From assembly GCA_021163295.1 (NCBI GenBank), contig JAGGXD010000192.1, positions 1 to 41,137 on the forward strand: a DNA stretch of 41,137 nucleotides, given 5' to 3'. Every line of letters starts with the position of its first letter. The first letter of the stretch is position 1. The translations under genes were made by a program, and so were the position numbers. This DNA is from Bacteroidales bacterium (GTDB taxonomy: Bacteria > Bacteroidota > Bacteroidia > Bacteroidales > VadinHA17). The notes under the pieces were generated by a model. The model was given only the letters and a program-made list of their open reading frames with translations. It searched no databases and was not told where the DNA came from. Positions 27,742 through 38,200 of this stretch are shown here, piece after piece.

Positions 27742-27772
27742 CAAAGCTACGAAAATATACAATTCACTTCGA
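27742..27772 (-). promoter_or_regulatory. promoter of the DUF349 gene
   Basis: On the minus strand TAGCTTTG (27742-27749) matches TAnnTTTG exactly. TTCG (27769-27772), 19 bases further upstream, is close to the -33 consensus TTTG. Transcription would start near 27735. Confidence 0.5.
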
Positions 27773-27815
27773 ATACTCAAGGTTTTTCCTTTTATTTTGG
27801 AATATATAGCTCATA

Positions 27816-27853
27816 CATAAAAAAGCCACTTACTGAAATATAATAAGTGGCTT
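27816..27853 (-). terminator. terminator of the small heat-shock gene
   Basis: aagccactta (27823-27832) and taagtggctt (27844-27853) form a perfect 10-bp stem. Read on the minus strand it is followed by a run of T, and it lies 24 bases after the hsp20 stop codon. Confidence 0.85.
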
Positions 27854-27877
27854 CAATGTTAAATGCGTAAGAAAGGT

Positions 27878-28324
27878 TTATAAAATTCTGATCTCACGTT
27901 TTTGTTCAATCTCCGAAATAGGTTTTTTTGGCAATTCAAGCATTAGAATTCCATTTTCATATTTTGCTTTCATCTTACTGTCATCAACACTTTCGGGGAT
28001 TACAAAAGTCCGGGTAAATCCGTTATACCTGAATTCCCTACGTGAATACTTGTCATTTTTATTCTCTTTCTTTTCCGAACTTTCATGGCGTACTTTCAAT
28101 ACATCTTTATCAATTTCTACCTTGATATCCTTTTTTTCAAGTCCGGGTACAGCCAGTTCAATCTGGTATTTATTCTCATCTTCAGAAATATTTGCTCCCG
28201 GTATTGCATTATAATCATCACAATAACCTTCGTTTCCGAAAAAATCATTCATCAGGTCTGAGAAATTAAAAAAGTTATGTGCTACTGCCTGATTGTTCCA
28301 ATCATTAAATTTTGCAAGTGTCAT
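27878..28324 (-). CDS. small heat-shock protein, Hsp20 family
   Basis: This 148-residue cytoplasmic ATP-independent chaperone holds unfolding proteins in oligomers. The alpha-crystallin domain runs from about residue 42 to 138: NISEDENKYQIELAVPGLEKKDIKVEI at the start, the FTRTFVIPESVD segment, and the signature KYENGILMLELPK near the end. The tail ends EQKREIRIL, with an I-x-I-type motif that docks subunits. It has its own promoter and terminator, so it is a single-gene unit. Two similar 13-bp sites in the upstream region suggest stress control. Divergent from trmD. Confidence 0.95.
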   Translation of the reverse strand: MTLAKFNDWNNQAVAHNFFNFSDLMNDFFGNEGYCDDYNAIPGANISEDENKYQIELAVPGLEKKDIKVEIDKDVLKVRHESSEKKENKNDKYSRREFRYNGFTRTFVIPESVDDSKMKAKYENGILMLELPKKPISEIEQKREIRIL

Positions 28325-28382
28325 TTTATTTAATTTTTAGTTAATATTAATTGTTTCAAATTCCATTCAAAGACAACATCTC

Positions 28383-28415
28383 CAAAACTAATGCCGTTTC
28401 GCTTTTCAAGACAAA
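28383..28415 (-). promoter_or_regulatory. promoter of the small heat-shock gene
   Basis: On the minus strand TTTG (28412-28415), a 21-base spacer and TAGTTTTG (28383-28390) match the Bacteroidota primary sigma consensus exactly. The leader to the start codon would be about 50 bases. Confidence 0.65.
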
Positions 28416-28439
28416 TTAACCCGTTACAATTAAATAATA

Positions 28440-28483
28440 TGCCATATTGGCGGTATATTTAAAATAAATATGTCATAATGGCA
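28440..28483. promoter_or_regulatory. pair of 13-bp operator-like repeats between hsp20 and trmD
   Basis: TGCCATATTGGCG (28440-28452) and TGTCATAATGGCA (28471-28483) share the pattern TGyCATAwTGGCr. Each is a near-palindrome, and their starts are 31 bp apart, about three helical turns. They lie just upstream of the hsp20 -33 box and also upstream of the trmD promoter, a position that suits an activator. Confidence 0.5.
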
Positions 28484-28495
28484 GCCTATAATTAA

Positions 28496-28526
28496 TTTGA
28501 CTGTTGCGACAGACAAGAGAAGTTTG
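28496..28526 (+). promoter_or_regulatory. probable promoter of trmD
   Basis: TTTG (28496-28499), a 19-base spacer and GAAGTTTG (28519-28526), one base off TAnnTTTG, precede the ATG at 28550 by about 24 bases. Confidence 0.5.
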
Positions 28527-28549
28527 TACTTTTACAAAAAAAGGTGCAA

Positions 28550-29224
28550 ATGAGAATAGATATAATTACAGCCGTTCCTGATCTTTTGGGAAGTCCGTTA
28601 GGACATTCAATTATTCAGAGGGCAAGGGAAAAGCAAATTGTTGAGATCCAGGTTCATAATTTGCGCGATTATGCAAAAGACAGGTATAAAAGCGTAGATG
28701 ATTATGCGTTTGGCGGAGGTGCCGGGATGGTAATGTCTATTGAACCTATTTTTAAGGTTATTGAAAAGTTAACCGGGGAACGAAATTATGATGAGATTAT
28801 TTATACATCACCTGATTCAGAGAAATTCACACAAAAAACAGCAAATAACTTGTCACTTAAAAAGAATTTAATAATCCTTACGGGGCATTATAAGGGTGTT
28901 GACCAAAGGGTACGTGATCATCTTGTTACAATGGAGCTTTCAATTGGAGACTATGTATTGTCCGGTGGGGAACTTGCCGGTGCTATTATCATAGATGCGA
29001 TAGTCAGGTTACTTCCGGGGGTTCTTTCGGATGAAACATCTGCACTCACCGATTCATTTCAGGATAACCTGCTTGCACCACCTGTGTACACACGCCCTGC
29101 AAATTTTAAAGGATGGAAAGTTCCGGAGGTGCTATTATCGGGTCATGCCGAAAAGGTAGAAAAGTGGAGATTAGAACAATCGTACAACCGTACAAAAAAG
29201 ATAAGACCGGACCTTTTACCTTAG
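28550..29224 (+). CDS. trmD: tRNA (guanine-N1)-methyltransferase TrmD
   Basis: This 224-residue cytoplasmic enzyme methylates G37 next to the anticodon using S-adenosylmethionine, preventing +1 frameshifting. The SPOUT trefoil-knot elements are visible: [12 protein letters not shown] near residues 46-57, [15 protein letters not shown] in the middle and [13 protein letters not shown], which forms the cofactor pocket. The C-terminal helical domain ends with a typical [20 protein letters not shown] segment. The ATG at 28550 is chosen over a GTG two codons upstream. Its last 9 bases overlap the end of the convergent channel gene. Confidence 0.97.
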   Translation: MRIDIITAVPDLLGSPLGHSIIQRAREKQIVEIQVHNLRDYAKDRYKSVDDYAFGGGAGMVMSIEPIFKVIEKLTGERNYDEIIYTSPDSEKFTQKTANNLSLKKNLIILTGHYKGVDQRVRDHLVTMELSIGDYVLSGGELAGAIIIDAIVRLLPGVLSDETSALTDSFQDNLLAPPVYTRPANFKGWKVPEVLLSGHAEKVEKWRLEQSYNRTKKIRPDLLP

Positions 29225-30964
29225 TATCTTTCTCACAAAAGCGACTGTAAAGTATGACATCAGAAATAAACCGACAAAGCCCTCAATTCCCGACATCCAA
29301 CGTATTATTCCGGATGGATAATAATCTCCATATCCGATAGTTAGAAATGTAATAGCACTGTGATAAAGCGCTTTCTGAATTGTTGATAAATGATCGGGAT
29401 CCCCTACTGATGAGGTTATGCCGGCAGCAGTATATAATTGCAATACAACATAAATAAATGAGAAAAACAAATAGCTAACTACCATACTGAACAAAACCCT
29501 GATTGGATTGGTTGCATATAACCCAGCCTGATCAAAAACCAGCCATTGAAAAGCTTTTGCAGGGTATTGCCAAAATGCATTCAGGGGATTTCTTTTAATA
29601 CTCTCTTGTAAATCGGCTTTTGCTTCATGCCGCTTAAACTGTATATAAGCCAGGTCTTCATCACCATACTTACCTGTCAGACTAAAATTCTCTTTTAGCA
29701 TTCTGAATTGTTCTGCCAACTGGCGACAGGATGATTCATTCTGCTCTTTTATCATTTTTTCAACCCTGTTACTTCGCCAGTCAAGATTAATCCTGCCTAA
29801 CAATCGCATACCGTTAAGATCAAGCAATCTTATATCAACATCAAAATCATATGGTTGAAGATCTATTATATCTCGCGCTATAGTATCTGAAAGATCCAAA
29901 ACATCACACTTTGCCACCCTTAAATCAAGATAATGATCAAGATGACATGACTTCATTGACAGACTTTTGAACCTGGAATTATGAAAGGAAATATCTCCTT
30001 CGCCAAAATATGTATTGTCAAAAGTAAGTTCACAATCATCATATTCAGCAAGTTCAAAATTCAGATTACCCTTGCCAAACTTTGCTTTTTTAAAGCTAAA
30101 CTTTCCTTTCCTAATCTGACTGCCTTCAAAACTTACATTACAATTACCAAAAACAGAACGGTTAAAATTTATTTTTCCTTCATTAAACTCAACAGTTCTG
30201 AAATCAACATAACTGTCTCCAAATTCAGTGCGCTCAAAAGATATGTTTCCCTTTCCAAATTTTGAATAGTGAAACTCAACTATTCTTCCTTTGAAACGGG
30301 CAATCTTAAAACTCACCTCTCCATCATTGAAGTGCGTATTTATAAAAGAGATCTGATTACTGTGAAATTCAGTATTGGCGAACGAAACTAATCCATGACC
30401 AAAATCAGTATACTGGAAATCTGTTTTATCATTATAAATTACAGAATTTTTAAAAATAAAATCTCCTGAACCGAATATTGCATTGGCAAAGTCAATATTA
30501 CCATCACGAAACAAAGTATTGGAAAAGTTCACCTCTTCATCACCAAATTTTGTAGAATTAAATGAAACATCACCCTTTACAAAATGAGTTCCTTCAAAAG
30601 ATAAATCTCCTTCACAGATTTCAGAAAAGGAAAAATCCGTACCAAATTTAGATTCGAAAAATGAATGATGAGCACTTAGCCCCTTAAGTTCGACATATTC
30701 CTTTTTACCTAATCCACGTTCACCGCGATAAACCGAAAGAGAGAAATTTCTAACCAGACAAAAATCCAGATTAAGATCTTCATTATTATCAATCATCTTA
30801 TACAATTTCTCAGTTTCAAGGTATCCGAATAATTCAACTGCAACCGATTGATTATTATTATCCAGTAAAGTAACAATGGCAGTCTTAGGAAAAATCCTGC
30901 CATCATCTGTTGTATATTTAAGGTTCTTTACCTCAACCTTATAATTTGTATACCGAAAAGTCAT
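29216..30964 (-). CDS. two-helix potassium-channel-like protein with 18 tandem 12-residue repeats
   Basis: The product has 582 residues. There is no signal peptide. Residues 1-116 are a small unrecognised domain. Residues 117-332 are exactly eighteen tandem 12-residue repeats with no insertion, consensus x-x-G-x-[VIL]-[SDN]-F-x-x-[ST]-x-F. Phe at repeat position 7 is present in all eighteen, and position 12 is Phe in fifteen and Ile or Tyr in the other three. This should fold as a beta-solenoid. Residues about 335-485 form a soluble linker. The C-terminus is a two-helix pore: membrane helix at about 490-511, pore loop with the potassium filter TIGYGD at 542-547, and a second helix at about 559-578. 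The pore is a typical ion-channel module; the solenoid is probably a cytoplasmic sensor or scaffold, by inference. A TATTTTTG box on the minus strand (30989-30996) may be its -7 element. Confidence 0.88.
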   Translation of the reverse strand: MTFRYTNYKVEVKNLKYTTDDGRIFPKTAIVTLLDNNNQSVAVELFGYLETEKLYKMIDNNEDLNLDFCLVRNFSLSVYRGERGLGKKEYVELKGLSAHHSFFESKFGTDFSFSEICEGDLSFEGTHFVKGDVSFNSTKFGDEEVNFSNTLFRDGNIDFANAIFGSGDFIFKNSVIYNDKTDFQYTDFGHGLVSFANTEFHSNQISFINTHFNDGEVSFKIARFKGRIVEFHYSKFGKGNISFERTEFGDSYVDFRTVEFNEGKINFNRSVFGNCNVSFEGSQIRKGKFSFKKAKFGKGNLNFELAEYDDCELTFDNTYFGEGDISFHNSRFKSLSMKSCHLDHYLDLRVAKCDVLDLSDTIARDIIDLQPYDFDVDIRLLDLNGMRLLGRINLDWRSNRVEKMIKEQNESSCRQLAEQFRMLKENFSLTGKYGDEDLAYIQFKRHEAKADLQESIKRNPLNAFWQYPAKAFQWLVFDQAGLYATNPIRVLFSMVVSYLFFSFIYVVLQLYTAAGITSSVGDPDHLSTIQKALYHSAITFLTIGYGDYYPSGIIRWMSGIEGFVGLFLMSYFTVAFVRKILR

Positions 30965-31052
30965 ATGCTATATAAAAAAGCTATTCAACAAAAATATTAA
31001 CATGGCTTCGCAAATTAATAAAAAAATATGCTAATTGTAATTATTGTGTACC

Positions 31053-33965
31053 TTAAGTTTTATCCCTGCTGCACAATTGTTTATAAGGACAATATTTACA
31101 AATGTCAGGTTCATCCACTTGCAGGAATGGAATAGTGGTATCGTAAATTTCCTCAATTGTCTCTTTTATTAACTCAACAATTGACACTTCATAGTCAGAT
31201 ATATCCATAACCGGACTTTTGGATTTTTTATCATCCTTAATAAAAATCCGGTAATCAAAATTCTTATTATGAATATCTCTAACAGAATAAATTCCTGGAA
31301 TAACCGCTGTATCTGATTTCTTCTTCTTCAGCATTAAAGCGTAGATAAAAATTTGTAATACAGCTCTTTTTCTGCTTTTTTCTCCGGCACTAAACAGGTC
31401 ACTTACCATTTTTATTTCATTCTCAGTTGCACCGGTTTTATAGTCAATCACCCTGATTACCCCATTAACCATGTCAATCCTGTCGATCCTTCCCCCTACC
31501 CTGATTTTTTCAGGAATACCATTAAGGGAAAAAGGAATATCCAGCCAGTGGTTTTTCTCCAACTCAATTATCCGAAAAGGGGCATATTTAAGATCGGTTT
31601 CCAACATTGTTATCACATATTTTAATAAAACATCACGGATAACAATACTTTTTCCGGAAATTTCAAGGCCACCCATCTTTTTATTATCATTTTCAAACCA
31701 GATTTCAATAAAGGATTGGTTTACAAAATTTTTTATTTTATCACGATTTTTTATTAACCCTTTAATAACGGGCAAATCAATGATTTTGCCTACATATGGC
31801 TTGTATAAAAGATTAACCGAATGGTGTAAGAGGTTCCCAAATATCATTGGATCTATCTCTTCAATCACTTCATCAGGCTCCTTAAGTTGTGCAATATATT
31901 TGAAATAAAATTTCAATGAACAATCCAGATATATATTTAGTGCAGTTGGAGAAATGTATCTATCCACTTTATTATTTTCAACTATATACTCTGATAATAC
32001 CCGCAAAGTTTTTTCAGTCTTGAAAATCCGGATTGGATCATTTTTTTCAATATTAATTTTAGAACCAAGTATCCTTTCTGTTATTTTAATCTCCTTATCA
32101 TACTTCATTTGAGTAAGAAACCTGCTCATCTCTCCGGTTTTTAAACCTCCCGAACTTGTATCATAAATCAAGGATATGTTCCGGGCCCTCTGAATCAGCC
32201 GGTAAAAATAATATGCATAAATAGAGTCCTGGTGTTCAATGGTTGGAAGACCAAATCCCTTTCTGAGGTTAAATGGAATAAATGAATAACGGGGGCGGGA
32301 CCTGGGAAATATACCTTCATTCATTGAAAGAATAACAACATTTTCAAAATCCAAAGTCCTTGTTTCCAAAATGCCCATTATCTGCAAACCACTTAAAGGT
32401 TCTCCACTAAATGGAATTTTCATATCGTGCATATACCTGTTAAGTAACCGGTAATAAATATCAATGGATAATCTTATTCCTTTGGCTGCCGTTATTATAT
32501 CGTCAAGACGCTTTATTAATGTATAAACGTTATAAATATACTCCCTTTCTATTATTGAAAAGTGGGTGTTTCCTATTTCCTCATCAGTATCCTGTTTATG
32601 AAAATATTCCAGTATCTTAAGCAAATATGGTGACATATCCTCAACTTTTTCTACAACAGAAAATATTATTCTTAACAACGTGTTCTTGATCTCTTTTCCG
32701 GGAGACCAGTATATAATATTTTTTGAATTGATATTCTGTTCGATTATTTTTACTTCTTCACCTGCAACATCTTGAATATAATGACTATATAATACAGGAA
32801 GAACATGTTTAAAATAAAAAACCGGGTTCGTACCTGATTTATTCCTGAGTGATCGTTGAAGTTCAATCAAGTTACACACTAATCCGTATACAGGTGTGTT
32901 TTTTACGGGATATCCCATAGTAATATTGACATTACTAATTTCTTCAGGTAAGGAGTAAATTACCGGCATTAATAAATGTTCATCAGGCAAAACGATTGCC
33001 GTTTTATGATCAAGATTTTTAATTTCCCCGTGCGATTCCCTGAAAACCTGTTCCAATATTTTTGCCTGACCAATTTCTGAAGGGACACCAATAAATTCAA
33101 TTTTTTTGTTCTTATCCAGCATATAATTGAAATTAAAATCCAATTCTGCAGAAGGGTATTTCTTTCTATTCTTTGAAATAAAAAAACCTGCCTCCTGAAA
33201 CTCCTTCCCTTCATCTAAATAATATTGATCCCAATCCCAATAAAATTCAGCTTTCCCACTATCTCTCAAGTATTCAAACAACCTGTCTTCTGCTTTACTC
33301 ATAGCATTAAAACCTACAATAATGTAGGATGAATACTTCAATTCCAGGTTCTGTTTATTTAATATTTTCTCTGCAACCTGCTTGTAAAGCATTCCCTCAT
33401 AGGCAAGTCCCTCATTATTGATCTTATTCTTGAACCCGGAATATATTTTGTATAGTACCTCCCATAAACTGACAAATTTTTCCTGGTGTACAGATTTTTT
33501 TTTAGGTTCAAACCATTTCCAGAACTGTTTAATAACTTCAATTTGCTCCTTGTCCAAAACAGAAAACCGGTTTTCAATTTCCTTTAAATCACTAAGATTC
33601 CTAAACAATTCTTTAGCCGAAATAAGATATTTATCCACTTCATCAAAATCACCAAGGAGCATTTCTCCCCAGTGATAAAATTCATCAAAACTCTCTTCTG
33701 ATTTAATTTCCTGCCGGAAGCTATTATAAAGTTCGAAAATCAAATATAATGGATCGGCTAACTGAAGACCGGAAAATTCCTGCATTAACTCTCTGATTGT
33801 CATGAACACAGGCGACCATACAGGTTTATCAGTAATCTCACTGAGATACCGGCTAAAAAATAAACCCGCTCTTTTATTTGGAAAAACTATACAAACATCA
33901 CCAAGCCCATTTTGATGGTGTTCATAAACCTTTTTTGCAATCTGGTATAAGAAGTTGTTTTTCAA
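31053..33965 (-). CDS. AddB-like PD-(D/E)XK nuclease of a RecBCD/AddAB-type complex
   Basis: The product has 970 residues. The N-terminal half resembles a helicase-derived AddB scaffold, but the usual Walker A is replaced by IVFPNKRAGLFF without the GKT, so it probably does not act as a motor. Helicase-like segments follow (VVILSMNEGIFP in the middle). The C-terminus is a RecB-family nuclease with GGRIDRIDMVNGVIRVIDYKTG. It has the cysteines of an iron-sulfur staple: one near residue 680 (LDCSLKFYF) and a C-x2-C-x5-C near 960 (CKYCPYKQLC). With the AddA-like protein encoded two genes upstream it should process double-strand breaks for recombination. An 8-bp tandem repeat lies just before its start codon. 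Confidence 0.88.
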   Translation of the reverse strand: MKNNFLYQIAKKVYEHHQNGLGDVCIVFPNKRAGLFFSRYLSEITDKPVWSPVFMTIRELMQEFSGLQLADPLYLIFELYNSFRQEIKSEESFDEFYHWGEMLLGDFDEVDKYLISAKELFRNLSDLKEIENRFSVLDKEQIEVIKQFWKWFEPKKKSVHQEKFVSLWEVLYKIYSGFKNKINNEGLAYEGMLYKQVAEKILNKQNLELKYSSYIIVGFNAMSKAEDRLFEYLRDSGKAEFYWDWDQYYLDEGKEFQEAGFFISKNRKKYPSAELDFNFNYMLDKNKKIEFIGVPSEIGQAKILEQVFRESHGEIKNLDHKTAIVLPDEHLLMPVIYSLPEEISNVNITMGYPVKNTPVYGLVCNLIELQRSLRNKSGTNPVFYFKHVLPVLYSHYIQDVAGEEVKIIEQNINSKNIIYWSPGKEIKNTLLRIIFSVVEKVEDMSPYLLKILEYFHKQDTDEEIGNTHFSIIEREYIYNVYTLIKRLDDIITAAKGIRLSIDIYYRLLNRYMHDMKIPFSGEPLSGLQIMGILETRTLDFENVVILSMNEGIFPRSRPRYSFIPFNLRKGFGLPTIEHQDSIYAYYFYRLIQRARNISLIYDTSSGGLKTGEMSRFLTQMKYDKEIKITERILGSKINIEKNDPIRIFKTEKTLRVLSEYIVENNKVDRYISPTALNIYLDCSLKFYFKYIAQLKEPDEVIEEIDPMIFGNLLHHSVNLLYKPYVGKIIDLPVIKGLIKNRDKIKNFVNQSFIEIWFENDNKKMGGLEISGKSIVIRDVLLKYVITMLETDLKYAPFRIIELEKNHWLDIPFSLNGIPEKIRVGGRIDRIDMVNGVIRVIDYKTGATENEIKMVSDLFSAGEKSRKRAVLQIFIYALMLKKKKSDTAVIPGIYSVRDIHNKNFDYRIFIKDDKKSKSPVMDISDYEVSIVELIKETIEEIYDTTIPFLQVDEPDICKYCPYKQLCSRDKT

Positions 33966-33974
33966 AATATACTG

Positions 33975-34014
33975 GTTAATTCGTTAATTTGTTAATTCGT
34001 TAATTCGTTAATTG
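33975..34014. repeat. 8-bp tandem repeat (gttaattc) upstream of the AddB-like gene
   Basis: Five 8-bp units (gttaattc, gttaattt, gttaattc, gttaattc, gttaattg) run from 33975 to 34014, starting 10 bases before the AddB-like start codon on the minus strand. They fall where the leader or promoter would lie. Confidence 0.88.
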
Positions 34015-34046
34015 GTCAATTCTTAAAAATCAAATGGAATTAATCT

Positions 34047-34065
34047 AGCCGAATGCAATTCGGCT
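34047..34065. other. GC-containing hairpin between the radical SAM and AddB-like genes
   Basis: agccgaat (34047-34054) and attcggct (34058-34065) are perfect inverted arms around gca. It lies 142 bases after the radical SAM stop codon. No clean T run follows on the minus strand, so a terminator role is doubtful. The remainder of the gap (about 34080-34200) is a pyrimidine-rich, repeat-like stretch without a gene. Confidence 0.5.
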
Positions 34066-34207
34066 CTACGTCTTATCTTCCCTCCGTCTCTTCGTCTTTT
34101 CGTTCTTTCGTACAATCGTCCTATCCCCTCTCCTTTTCTCCTCTTCACCTTTTCTCTTCTTCTTTTCCTCTTCCTACTCACCCACTCAACTTACTCACCT
34201 ACTCACC

Positions 34208-35158
34208 TTACTTACCTCTTCGTCCTTGCCATGTATCCATTTCTTCCAGTTTTTGTTCAAAAAGATTGAGTATCTGATCCGTTCGTTTCATATTCCATCG
34301 TGGACCGGTCAGATATCCGGGCGGTGCTTCACCGGTGATCCGTTCAACCACAAATGCCGGATTGAGTCTTTCGATAAAACTTACAATAAATTCAAGATAT
34401 TCTTCCCACGTAAATAATTCAAATCGTTCAGGATGTTCCTTGTATTCCAATGACATAGCCGTATCCTTAACAATTTGCAATTGATGAAATTTTACATTAT
34501 TTAATGGCAAACCGGAAATGATACCAGCTTCATCAAGCATTTGCTTCCTGCTTTCACCAGGCAAACCAAAAATGAAATGAGCTCCGACACGAATACCTTT
34601 CCTGGCAGTTTTTTCAATTGCCTCAACACTTTGTTCATATGTATGTCCCCTGTTAACCCGTTGAAGAGTCGAATTAGAAACCGATTCAACACCATATTCT
34701 AAGATCACATAATATTTTTCAGCCAGTTTACTCAAGTAATCAAGTTTTTCATCATCCACACAATCAGGACGAGTTCCAATAACCAATCCAACAACACCGG
34801 GAAATTCCAAAGCTTCCCGGTAAACCTTCTTTAAGACCTCAAGTGAAGCGTATGTATTAGAATAAGCCTGAAAATATGCAAGATATTTTGTTGCTTTTCG
34901 ATATCGTACTTTATGAAATTCTATACCCAATTTAATCTGCTCACTTACAGTTTTTTCAGACTTGCAATAAGATGGATTAAAAGCATTATTGTTACAATAG
35001 GTACAACCACCTTCTGTTATAAAGCCATCTCTGTTAGGACATGTAAAACCTGCATCAATACTTACTTTTTGAACTCTTTCTCCAAATATTTTTTTGAAAT
35101 AGTTCGAGTAAGCATTAAACCTTCTCTCATGCCCCCAGCTATAGACCTTTTTGCTCAT
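34208..35158 (-). CDS. TIGR01212 / YhcC family radical SAM protein
   Basis: The product has 316 residues and is a cytoplasmic radical S-adenosylmethionine enzyme. The iron-sulfur cysteines are Cys40, Cys52 and Cys55 in TCPNRDGFITEGGCTYC, the spacing typical of the YhcC group rather than the common C-x3-C-x2-C. Other family segments are present: FQAYSNTYA, IGTRPDCV, EYGVES and FGLPGE. The natural substrate of this family is not well established, so no reaction is assigned. The start at 35158 gives the common motif SWGHERRFN near the N-terminus. It sits between the AddA-like and AddB-like genes on the same strand, separated from each by repeat-rich gaps. Confidence 0.93.
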   Translation of the reverse strand: MSKKVYSWGHERRFNAYSNYFKKIFGERVQKVSIDAGFTCPNRDGFITEGGCTYCNNNAFNPSYCKSEKTVSEQIKLGIEFHKVRYRKATKYLAYFQAYSNTYASLEVLKKVYREALEFPGVVGLVIGTRPDCVDDEKLDYLSKLAEKYYVILEYGVESVSNSTLQRVNRGHTYEQSVEAIEKTARKGIRVGAHFIFGLPGESRKQMLDEAGIISGLPLNNVKFHQLQIVKDTAMSLEYKEHPERFELFTWEEYLEFIVSFIERLNPAFVVERITGEAPPGYLTGPRWNMKRTDQILNLFEQKLEEMDTWQGRRGK

Positions 35159-35205
35159 AAATAATTCTAAATTTACCTTCTTCCCTACTCACCTTAACCA
35201 CTCAA

Positions 35206-38200
35206 CTATACCTTAACAATTTCCTCCATTTCAACATACCAGAGATATCCTTCAGTATGTTTGTACCCCATTTCTAATAGATAATTCATATACTGCCTGA
35301 TCTGTGACCGATGTTTTTGTTCCTTAACAGCTCCGAACTTGTAATCGATAACCACTGTTTTTTCATCATTATAAATCACTCTGTCAGGACGTTTTATCTT
35401 TCCATCCTTCAATAAAATATCAGCTTCTGTTTTCACTTTCCACTTATCACTGAACCAATCTCTTACTTGCTCATTTTTTAGTTTTTTGAAAATATTATTG
35501 CTTATAACATCTGTTTCACCATTTGAGATTTTCCCGGCATAAACCAATTTTTTCAGCGAAAATTCGATATCCTCTAAAGTGGTAATATTTTCAAATATTT
35601 CATGCATAATCTTTCCATAATTTACTTTTGACCTTTCACCCATTGCAGCAGGTTCAAAATAGTCATCCGACTGAAGATTAAATCGTAATTTCGCAGAATA
35701 TTTGTTTGATGGATAAGTTCTTTCTGTCATCACTCCCAAACCAATCTCCACGGGAACATCTTCTGATATTTCATTAACGCCTAATTGAAAGGTTTCTTTT
35801 TCTGTATCCTGAAATTTCAGAAAATCTATTCCCTGATTTTTCACTTCTGTGTTTGAAACTTCCGTACAATAATTAATCGCCTTTCTAACCAGGTGTCCTG
35901 TATTTGTAATCCCCCCCGACTTTGCCGGTAAGGGACACATCACAAATAAGCTGTCCATTGCTCTGGTAAAAGCTACATACAACAAATTGAGGTTATCAAT
36001 AAACGTATAAAATTTTTCCCTGAAATAATCCTGGTCAAATTCTGTTAATGCTAAATCTTTTGCATACTTTACCGGAACACGATCCAGCTTGTTAAATGGA
36101 GCAGTTTGGGGTTCACACCATATCATTGGGCTTATTTCATGATCAATTTTCCAATTACAGAAAGGTATTATTACTGATCTGAATTGCAATCCCTTAGCTT
36201 TATGCAAAGTAAGAACACGCACAGCATCCGGATTTTCAGATAACTGTATGCTCTTTCCCGTTCCTGTTTGTTCCCACCATTCCATAAATTGCATGATCCC
36301 TGAAAATTCTGTTTTTGAATATTCAATAACCAAATCCTGGAATGCCTGGATAAATGGGATTTCATCTTCTATTGTATTCAGCTTAAAAATTCTGATAAGG
36401 TTTTCTGTCAGTTCAAATAATGGGAGATTCTTTAAATCATTTAGGTTTTCTTTGAATTCAGCCGGGAATAATGATATCAGCATGGCATCGCGATCATTTT
36501 TGTTAAATAATTCACTTATCTCGCTAACATCCTTCCGGTTAGTTTTATCCTTTCTATTAAGATAATATAATATCCATCCTCTGTTTATATCGTCATTGGG
36601 ATTAAGAAAATACCGAAGCATTCCCAGTAAAAATTGAACAGCTTCTGAATTCCTGATAAACAATGAATCGTCTGAAATCAGGTTATATTTTTTCCTGTGT
36701 TCATTATTTTTGTTCATATAACCAAGCAGATTTTCCATAACCTTAACAGCCTGATCCTTTTTCCTGACAAGTATAGCAATATCACCTGGCCTTAATCCAC
36801 TATTAAGCAAATCATTAACCAGACCGGGTAATTTTTCCAGCACTTTGCTCTCCCAATTCTCCTTTCCTGAATCAATAAATGAAATCTCAACATATCCTCC
36901 TTCCCTGGCTTTACCGTCTGGTAATTCCTGGATATGATCACTAAAAACACCAGAAACAGGGGTATCAATACTCACACCTTTTATCCCCTGATCTCTTTCA
37001 CTAATCTCTCCAAGACCACTTACAAAAAGATTATCAAGCAGCTTTTTTGCTGCTTCAAATAGTCTATTATTAAAATCAACAATATTTCGTTTGCTTCTCC
37101 AGTTTTCCTTTAATGACTTCTTAACCACATCAAAAACATTTTGATCTCCTGCAATAAGAGAAGCCAGAATATTCCAGTCACTGTTTCTCCACCGGTATAT
37201 CGACTGTTTTATATCTCCAACAACTATATTTTCATATCCCTCTGAAATACTGTTGATTATCAATGGCTTGAAATTTTCCCACTGAAGTGTTGATGTATCC
37301 TGAAATTCATCAATCATAAAATATTTAAAGTAATTACCTGTCTTTTCGTAAATAAATGGTGCTTCATTCCCGCTAATTATCTTATTAAGAAATCCGGGAA
37401 CATCCGATAAGAGAAACAGATTTTCATCATGTGTAACTTCTCTGATTTGCTGTTCAATATCTGCAAGAATCCCAAAGGAGAACAGATTTTTATTTATACT
37501 TACTGCTGTAAAATATTCTCTGAAATTTTTATTGTAATATTCTATTGCCCGTTTTAATACTTCATTTAAGCCACCATTTACCGCTGCTATAATTTCATTC
37601 CTTTTCTCAGATGATTTATTCACCCATCCATCCTGATTATCAACAGCCTTTAAGTCAGTTTTACGTGGAGTTAATCTCTCCCTGTTTTTTTCTACCAGAT
37701 ACTGAAAATAACGTAGAACACTCGAATTTCCATATTTAAAATCTCCTGTCTCAAGTGAATGTTCTTTAATTATCTTCAATCCTTCATTTCCATACTTCTC
37801 TAAAGTGTTTTCAAATATGCGAATGATCTTATACAGTTCTTTCTGATATTCATTCAGTTTCTTCAAAAAGGAGTCAGACCCATCAGGTTGAAATTTATCA
37901 TCAATATCCCGGTAGTTTTCTGCAAAAATTTCCTTACCCAGATTAATCAGACTATCCCTGAAATTCCAGTTTCTGCCTTCTTCAACTCTGTTTTCTGCAA
38001 ATCTTATCAGCCAATCAGTTAATTCAGACTTTCCATCCAGATTATCAATAAGGTTATCAACAGCTTGTTCAAGTATCCTTCTATTATCAAGCTCCAGGTT
38101 AAATCCAAACTGCAAACCTGTTTCTCTGGCAAAAGAAGTTAGTATCCGTTGAAAAAAATTATCAATTGTCCCAACCGAAAACCTCGAATAATCATGTAGC

